Positions 6,543 to 9,322 of a stretch of DNA of 9,322 nt are shown here, piece after piece. The stretch is from Synechococcus sp. HW_metabat.54 (GTDB taxonomy: Bacteria; Cyanobacteriota; Cyanobacteriia; PCC-6307; Cyanobiaceae): the NCBI GenBank assembly GCA_018623675.1, contig JAAZVJ010000026.1, forward strand, positions 1 to 9,322, written 5' to 3'. Numbering within the stretch: the first letter of the stretch is position 1; every line of letters starts with the position of its first letter. The notes below the pieces were generated by a model. It was not told where the DNA came from, ran no database searches, and worked only from the letters and a program-made list of their open reading frames with translations. The position numbers and the translations under genes are program-made.

Positions 6543-7151
6543 ATGTCGGTGCGGGACGATGACAGTCTCGCTAGTTCGCCTCGCCCTGTCAGAGCCGTGA
6601 CCACATCTCCCGCATCCGTGCCCTCAGCTCAGTCTCGGGTGGCCGTGATCATGGGCAGCGACTCCGATCTGCCCACCATGCATCCGGCGGTGAAGGCCCT
6701 GGAGGATCTGGGGGTGCCCGTGGAGGTGCGGGTGCTTTCGGCCCATCGCACGCCTCTGGAGATGGTGTCCTTTGCGCAGCAGGCCCGGAACAACGGCTTT
6801 GGAGTGATCGTGGCGGGTGCCGGTGGTGCCGCCCATTTGCCAGGCATGGTGGCAGCCCTCACCACCTTGCCGGTGATCGGGGTGCCCGTGCAAAGCCGGG
6901 CTCTCTCCGGGGTGGACTCGCTGCATTCGATCGTGCAGATGCCCGGTGGCATTCCGGTCGCCACCGTGGCGATCGGTGGGGGCTTGAATGCCGGCTTGCT
7001 TGCAGCCCAGATCCTGTCCGTGTCGGATGCGGAACTGAGCGCGCGCCTGGAGAGCTATCGCACTGGCTTGCATGACACCGTGGTGGCCAAGGATGAGCGC
7101 TTGGTCAACCTCGGGGCCACCGCCTATCTGGAGGGAATGGAAGGTCGCTGA
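6543..7151 (+). CDS. purE: N5-carboxyaminoimidazole ribonucleotide mutase PurE
   Basis: PurE catalyses the mutase step from N5-CAIR to CAIR in de novo purine synthesis and normally works after PurK. The protein shows the whole class I core: [14 protein letters not shown] (33-46), [10 protein letters not shown] (62-71) with catalytic His68, [18 protein letters not shown] (88-105), [15 protein letters not shown] (113-127), [14 protein letters not shown] (132-145), then a C-terminal helix ending LEGMEGR. From the ATG at 6543 it is 202 aa, about 30 residues longer than typical because of a low-complexity N-terminus ahead of the core. A GTG at 6597 would give 184 aa, closer to family length. I prefer the ATG because of the AGGTGA 7 bases upstream, but the start is uncertain. 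purK is not in the window. Its 5' end faces nagA across 16 bp. Confidence 0.96.
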   Translation: MSVRDDDSLASSPRPVRAVTTSPASVPSAQSRVAVIMGSDSDLPTMHPAVKALEDLGVPVEVRVLSAHRTPLEMVSFAQQARNNGFGVIVAGAGGAAHLPGMVAALTTLPVIGVPVQSRALSGVDSLHSIVQMPGGIPVATVAIGGGLNAGLLAAQILSVSDAELSARLESYRTGLHDTVVAKDERLVNLGATAYLEGMEGR

Positions 7152-7156
7152 TCTCC

Positions 7157-7174
7157 ACAGGGTTGCTGCCCTGT
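7157..7174 (+). terminator. Short perfect stem-loop just after purE
   Basis: ACAGGG (7157-7162) and CCCTGT (7169-7174) form a perfect 6-bp inverted repeat around the loop TTGCTG, 5 bases after the purE stop codon and in the 60-bp gap before the next gene. Only AAA follows, with no T tract. It may be a weak terminator or an RNA 3'-end stabiliser, or chance. Confidence 0.35.
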
Positions 7175-7211
7175 AAAGGCTGCCCACAATGAGGCGACGT
7201 TGTCTGCCGCC

Positions 7212-8264
7212 ATGGCCTGGCCCGTGTGGGTGCGTTGGGCGTTGGCCCTGCCGCTGTTCACCCTCAATCTCTACGTCTGCCGGCAGCTGCTGCTGCCCCT
7301 GGCGCCGTTTCCAGGTCTTTTCCTTACGGCGGCGTTGATTGCCTTTCTGCTGGACATTCCCAGCCGTTGGTTGATGGGTCGGGGCTTGCCCCGTTGGTTG
7401 GCGATCTTGCTGGTCACGTTGATCACCGTTGGGGTGCTCGTGCTTGCCGGTTTCACCCTGCTGCCGCTGTTGATTGATCAGCTGGCCCAATTGATTAATG
7501 CCTTGCCCAGCTGGTTGGCGGCAAGTGAGGGGTGGATTACGCGTGGTCAGGAGTGGGCGTTGCAGCGGGGACTCCCCAGTGATTTCGGGGATCTCAGCAG
7601 CGATCTTCTGACGCGTTTCAGCCGGTTGGTCAGTCAGCTCAGCCAACGGTTGGTGGGGATCCTGGGCGCCACTCTCGGCACGACCATCAACACCGTGATT
7701 GTCTTGGCGTTAGCTGTGTTTTTCCTGTTGGGCGGTGATTCAATCACCGCGGGTTTAGTGCGCTGGCTGCCGGCAGCGTGGCAAGAGTTGGTGGTCTCCA
7801 CGATCACACGCACGTTTCGTGGTTATTTCGCTGGTCAGGTGGTGTTGGCTCTGATTCTGAGCTTGGGCCAGATCGTGGTGTTCACCGTGCTGGGCATCCC
7901 CTATGGGGTGCTGTTCGCGGTGCTGATCGGCTTCACGACCCTGATCCCTTATGCCAGCGCACTCACGATCGTGGCCGTGAGTGCCCTCTTGGCTGTGCAG
8001 GACCCCCGCACCGGGCTCGAAATCCTGGCCGCCGCCATCGTGGTCGGCCAGGTGGTCGATCAGGTGATTCAGCCCCGCTTGATGGGCAGCATCGTGGGTC
8101 TACAGCCCGCGTGGTTGTTGATCGCCTTGCCCTTGGGGGCACGGGCAGGCGATCTGTTTGGCGTCGGGTCGTTGTTGGGGTTGTTGCTGGCTGTGCCCGT
8201 GGCCAGCTGCACCAAAACGCTGGTGGATGCCTGGCAGGCCCAGATCAGGCCTTCGCAGGAATGA
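7212..8264 (+). CDS. AI-2E/PerM-family (formerly UPF0118) integral membrane protein
   Basis: The 350-aa protein is strongly hydrophobic with about seven to eight membrane segments, roughly at 8-28, 32-50, 62-88, 148-174, 206-228, 230-258, 267-285 and 297-331. A larger soluble stretch (about 89-147) follows the third helix, as in the family. Family-like regions are [19 protein letters not shown] (202-220), [20 protein letters not shown] (228-247), [18 protein letters not shown] (282-299) and [19 protein letters not shown] (314-332). Characterised members are linked to autoinducer-2 export or to sodium/proton antiport, but substrates of cyanobacterial members are not known to me, and this one should not be called a quorum-sensing transporter. 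Start choice: the ATG at 7212, or a TTG at 7200 with GAGG 5 bases upstream, adding four residues. It is in the same direction as purE, 60 bp downstream. Its last 20 bp overlap the cysC tail. Confidence 0.9.
   Translation: MAWPVWVRWALALPLFTLNLYVCRQLLLPLAPFPGLFLTAALIAFLLDIPSRWLMGRGLPRWLAILLVTLITVGVLVLAGFTLLPLLIDQLAQLINALPSWLAASEGWITRGQEWALQRGLPSDFGDLSSDLLTRFSRLVSQLSQRLVGILGATLGTTINTVIVLALAVFFLLGGDSITAGLVRWLPAAWQELVVSTITRTFRGYFAGQVVLALILSLGQIVVFTVLGIPYGVLFAVLIGFTTLIPYASALTIVAVSALLAVQDPRTGLEILAAAIVVGQVVDQVIQPRLMGSIVGLQPAWLLIALPLGARAGDLFGVGSLLGLLLAVPVASCTKTLVDAWQAQIRPSQE
8230..8259. terminator. Inverted repeat across the transporter/cysC convergent overlap
   Basis: AGGCC (8236-8240) pairs with GGCCT (8248-8252) around a 7-base loop that contains the cysC stop codon. 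An outer CCTG (8230-8233) can pair with CAGG (8256-8259) across a small internal loop. It could fold from either strand at the point where the two transcripts meet. There is no T tract, so a bidirectional terminator is only a suggestion. Confidence 0.3.
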
Positions 8265-8892
8265 TGCCCCGTTCGATCAGGCTGTTCACCACCTGGTCGA
8301 CACAGGCTTCCAGCGCTGCAGCGCCGGTGTCGACAGAGAGCTCCGGATTCTCCGGTGCTTCGTAGGGGCTGGAGATGCCGGTGAATTCCTTGATCTCTCC
8401 GGCGCGGGCCTTGGCATAGAGGCCCTTGGTGTCGCGTTCTTCGCAGACCCCCAGGTCTGCAGAGCAGAACACTTCGATGAAGTCACCCTCATCCACCAGG
8501 GCACGGGCCTTGTCGCGGTCTGCGCGGAAGGGAGACACAAAGGCGGTGAGCACGATCACGCCGGAATCAAGGAAGAGCTTGGCGACTTCGCCGATGCGGC
8601 GGATGTTTTCCTCGCGGTCGGCATCTGAAAAGCCGAGGTCTTTGCAGAGGCCGTGGCGAACGTTGTCGCCATCCAGCACGTAGGTGGCCAAACCACGCTC
8701 AAACAGGGCCTGATTCACCGCATTGGCAAGCGTGCTTTTGCCGGCGCCGCTGAGGCCGGTGAACCAGAGAATGGCGCTGCGATGCCCACGTTGTTCTGCC
8801 CGAGCAGCCCGATCCACGGACGCGTGATGCCAGGCGATGTTGGTGGAGGCGCCCTGGTTGGTGAGCTGGCCGTAGGTGGGGGATGCGGTCAT
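8245..8892 (-). CDS. cysC: Adenylylsulfate (APS) kinase CysC
   Basis: CysC phosphorylates APS with ATP to make PAPS, for assimilatory sulfate reduction or sulfation. The 215-aa, single-domain kinase shows an N-terminal [14 protein letters not shown] (18-31), the P-loop GLSGAGKST (46-54), DGDNVRHGL (74-82), [14 protein letters not shown] (86-99), [15 protein letters not shown] (116-130) with Ser120 at the conserved phospho-serine position, and [20 protein letters not shown] (146-165), then [17 protein letters not shown] (168-184). No ATP sulfurylase domain is fused. The ATG at 8892 fits family length and has AAGG about 10 bases upstream. Sequence read further upstream is unlike the family and overlaps the SUI1-like gene. 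The SUI1-like gene lies 58 bp upstream in the same direction. No other sulfate genes are adjacent. Confidence 0.96.
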   Translation of the reverse strand: MTASPTYGQLTNQGASTNIAWHHASVDRAARAEQRGHRSAILWFTGLSGAGKSTLANAVNQALFERGLATYVLDGDNVRHGLCKDLGFSDADREENIRRIGEVAKLFLDSGVIVLTAFVSPFRADRDKARALVDEGDFIEVFCSADLGVCEERDTKGLYAKARAGEIKEFTGISSPYEAPENPELSVDTGAAALEACVDQVVNSLIERGIIPAKA

Positions 8893-8950
8893 GGATGTGA
8901 GCCTTCGCGTGGCGCCATTGTCTCCCAACCCGGTTTCAGCAGAGTCGGCT

Positions 8951-9277
8951 TCAGCCGCCGGCTCGTTTGGGCCTGTATCCCTCTTTGGTGAGCAACTCGA
9001 GAGTGAGTTCCACCTGGTCGCCCTGCAGTTCGACCACGCCGTCTTTGGCAGTGCCACCACTACCGATGCGGCTTTTGAGCTTCTTGAGCAAGGCCTTGAA
9101 ACCCGCAGCATCCAGCTCAAGGCCGCGAATCACGGTGACGGTCTTGCCACCGCGGCCCCCACGGGTGGGTTGCACCCTCACCATTTGCTGGGCTTTGGGG
9201 GTGGGTTCAGCGGCGGGGCCGTCGGGGCGCTGCAGGCTCTCGGCGCTGCTGAATTCCTGCCAGCCTCCTTTCGGCAT
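8951..9277 (-). CDS. SUI1/eIF1-like translation factor (YciH family)
   Basis: A small basic protein of 108 aa, the same length as I remember for E. coli YciH. Residues 1-36 are a Pro/Ala/Gln-rich, probably flexible arm. Residues 37-105 are the SUI1 domain: [19 protein letters not shown] (37-55), [20 protein letters not shown] (60-79), [16 protein letters not shown] (81-96) and GYRPKRAG at the end. The GKTVT...GL, GSGGT and LQGDQ blocks are the SUI1 signature shared with eukaryotic and archaeal eIF1, which governs start-codon selection. In bacteria YciH is non-essential, with a suggested role in translation fidelity or stress. The ATG at 9277 has only a weak GAG-rich leader. It is upstream of cysC in the same direction, so the two may be cotranscribed, though no functional link is evident. 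Confidence 0.93.
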   Translation of the reverse strand: MPKGGWQEFSSAESLQRPDGPAAEPTPKAQQMVRVQPTRGGRGGKTVTVIRGLELDAAGFKALLKKLKSRIGSGGTAKDGVVELQGDQVELTLELLTKEGYRPKRAGG

Positions 9278-9322
9278 TGCTCGATCTCAATCGAAACCAT
9301 CCTGCCGCCCGCGGGATCCGCA

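Noticed and set aside
6624..7646. Long open frame on the minus strand opposite purE and the transporter gene (340 codons, His/Gln-rich).
   Set aside because: Its composition is typical of an antisense shadow of GC-rich genes, it covers two well-supported genes, and it contains no recognisable domain.
8893..9120. N-terminal extension of CysC reading back to 9120 on the minus strand.
   Set aside because: The added 76 residues do not resemble APS kinases, overlap the SUI1-like gene in another frame, and the ATG at 8892 gives normal family length.
9287..9322. Minus-strand frame entering from the right edge that ends in TGA at 9289-9287, 9 bp before the SUI1-like start, possibly the C-terminal 11 residues of an upstream gene.
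   Set aside because: Eleven codons are too few to recognise or to tell from chance. The spacing would suit an operon, but nothing else supports it.
1..9322. Search for mobile elements, CRISPR repeats, tRNA/rRNA genes, riboswitches, long repeats and HIP1 octamers.
   Set aside because: None was seen by reading both strands. The window is almost fully coded by core genes with gaps of at most 60 bp. A covariance-model search could still reveal a small RNA that I cannot see by eye.

Overview
The window reads as a GC-rich (about 60% by eye) piece of a cyanobacterial chromosome, most likely a marine Synechococcus/Cyanobium-type picocyanobacterium. The reasoning is as follows. It carries ndhH of the photosynthetic NDH-1 complex and chlM of chlorophyll synthesis. 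It has a NarL-type response regulator resembling the cyanobacterial/plastid Rre1 (Ycf29) group. Genes are tightly packed with short gaps, and I saw no copy of the HIP1 octamer (GCGATCGC) that is abundant in many freshwater cyanobacteria. Genus-level placement is inference.

Layout. (1) 1-142: 5' end of ndhH on the minus strand, divergent from rsmH (186-1103, plus), a 16S rRNA m4C methyltransferase. (2) 1119-2303, minus: an IscS/NifS-type cysteine desulfurase, tail to tail with rsmH (15 bp apart) and head to head with a small exported hypothetical protein (2328-2846, plus) only 24 bp away. (3) 2884-4667, plus: a LuxR-type response regulator, then an RluA-family pseudouridine synthase homologue starting inside the regulator's stop codon (TGATG). 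The synthase homologue has Gly where the family has its catalytic Asp. (4) 4615-6526, minus: nagA then chlM, same direction, 31 bp apart. The chlM tail overlaps the synthase tail by 53 bp on the opposite strand. (5) 6543-8264, plus: purE, then an AI-2E/PerM-family membrane protein. (6) 8245-9277, minus: a SUI1/eIF1-like factor, then cysC. The cysC tail overlaps the transporter tail by 20 bp.

The genes are mostly housekeeping: respiration/cyclic electron flow, ribosome maturation, sulfur mobilisation and sulfate activation, amino-sugar recycling, purine and chlorophyll synthesis. They do not form one pathway. They sit in short alternating transcription units with no gap longer than 60 bp, so many promoters and terminators must lie inside neighbouring genes.

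I found no mobile element, CRISPR array, tRNA, rRNA, phage gene or toxin/defence cassette. I see no convincing new multi-gene system. The points most worth a second look are the Asp-to-Gly change in the pseudouridine synthase homologue, its coupling to a response regulator, the antisense tail overlaps with hairpins at the stop codons, and the small exported protein.
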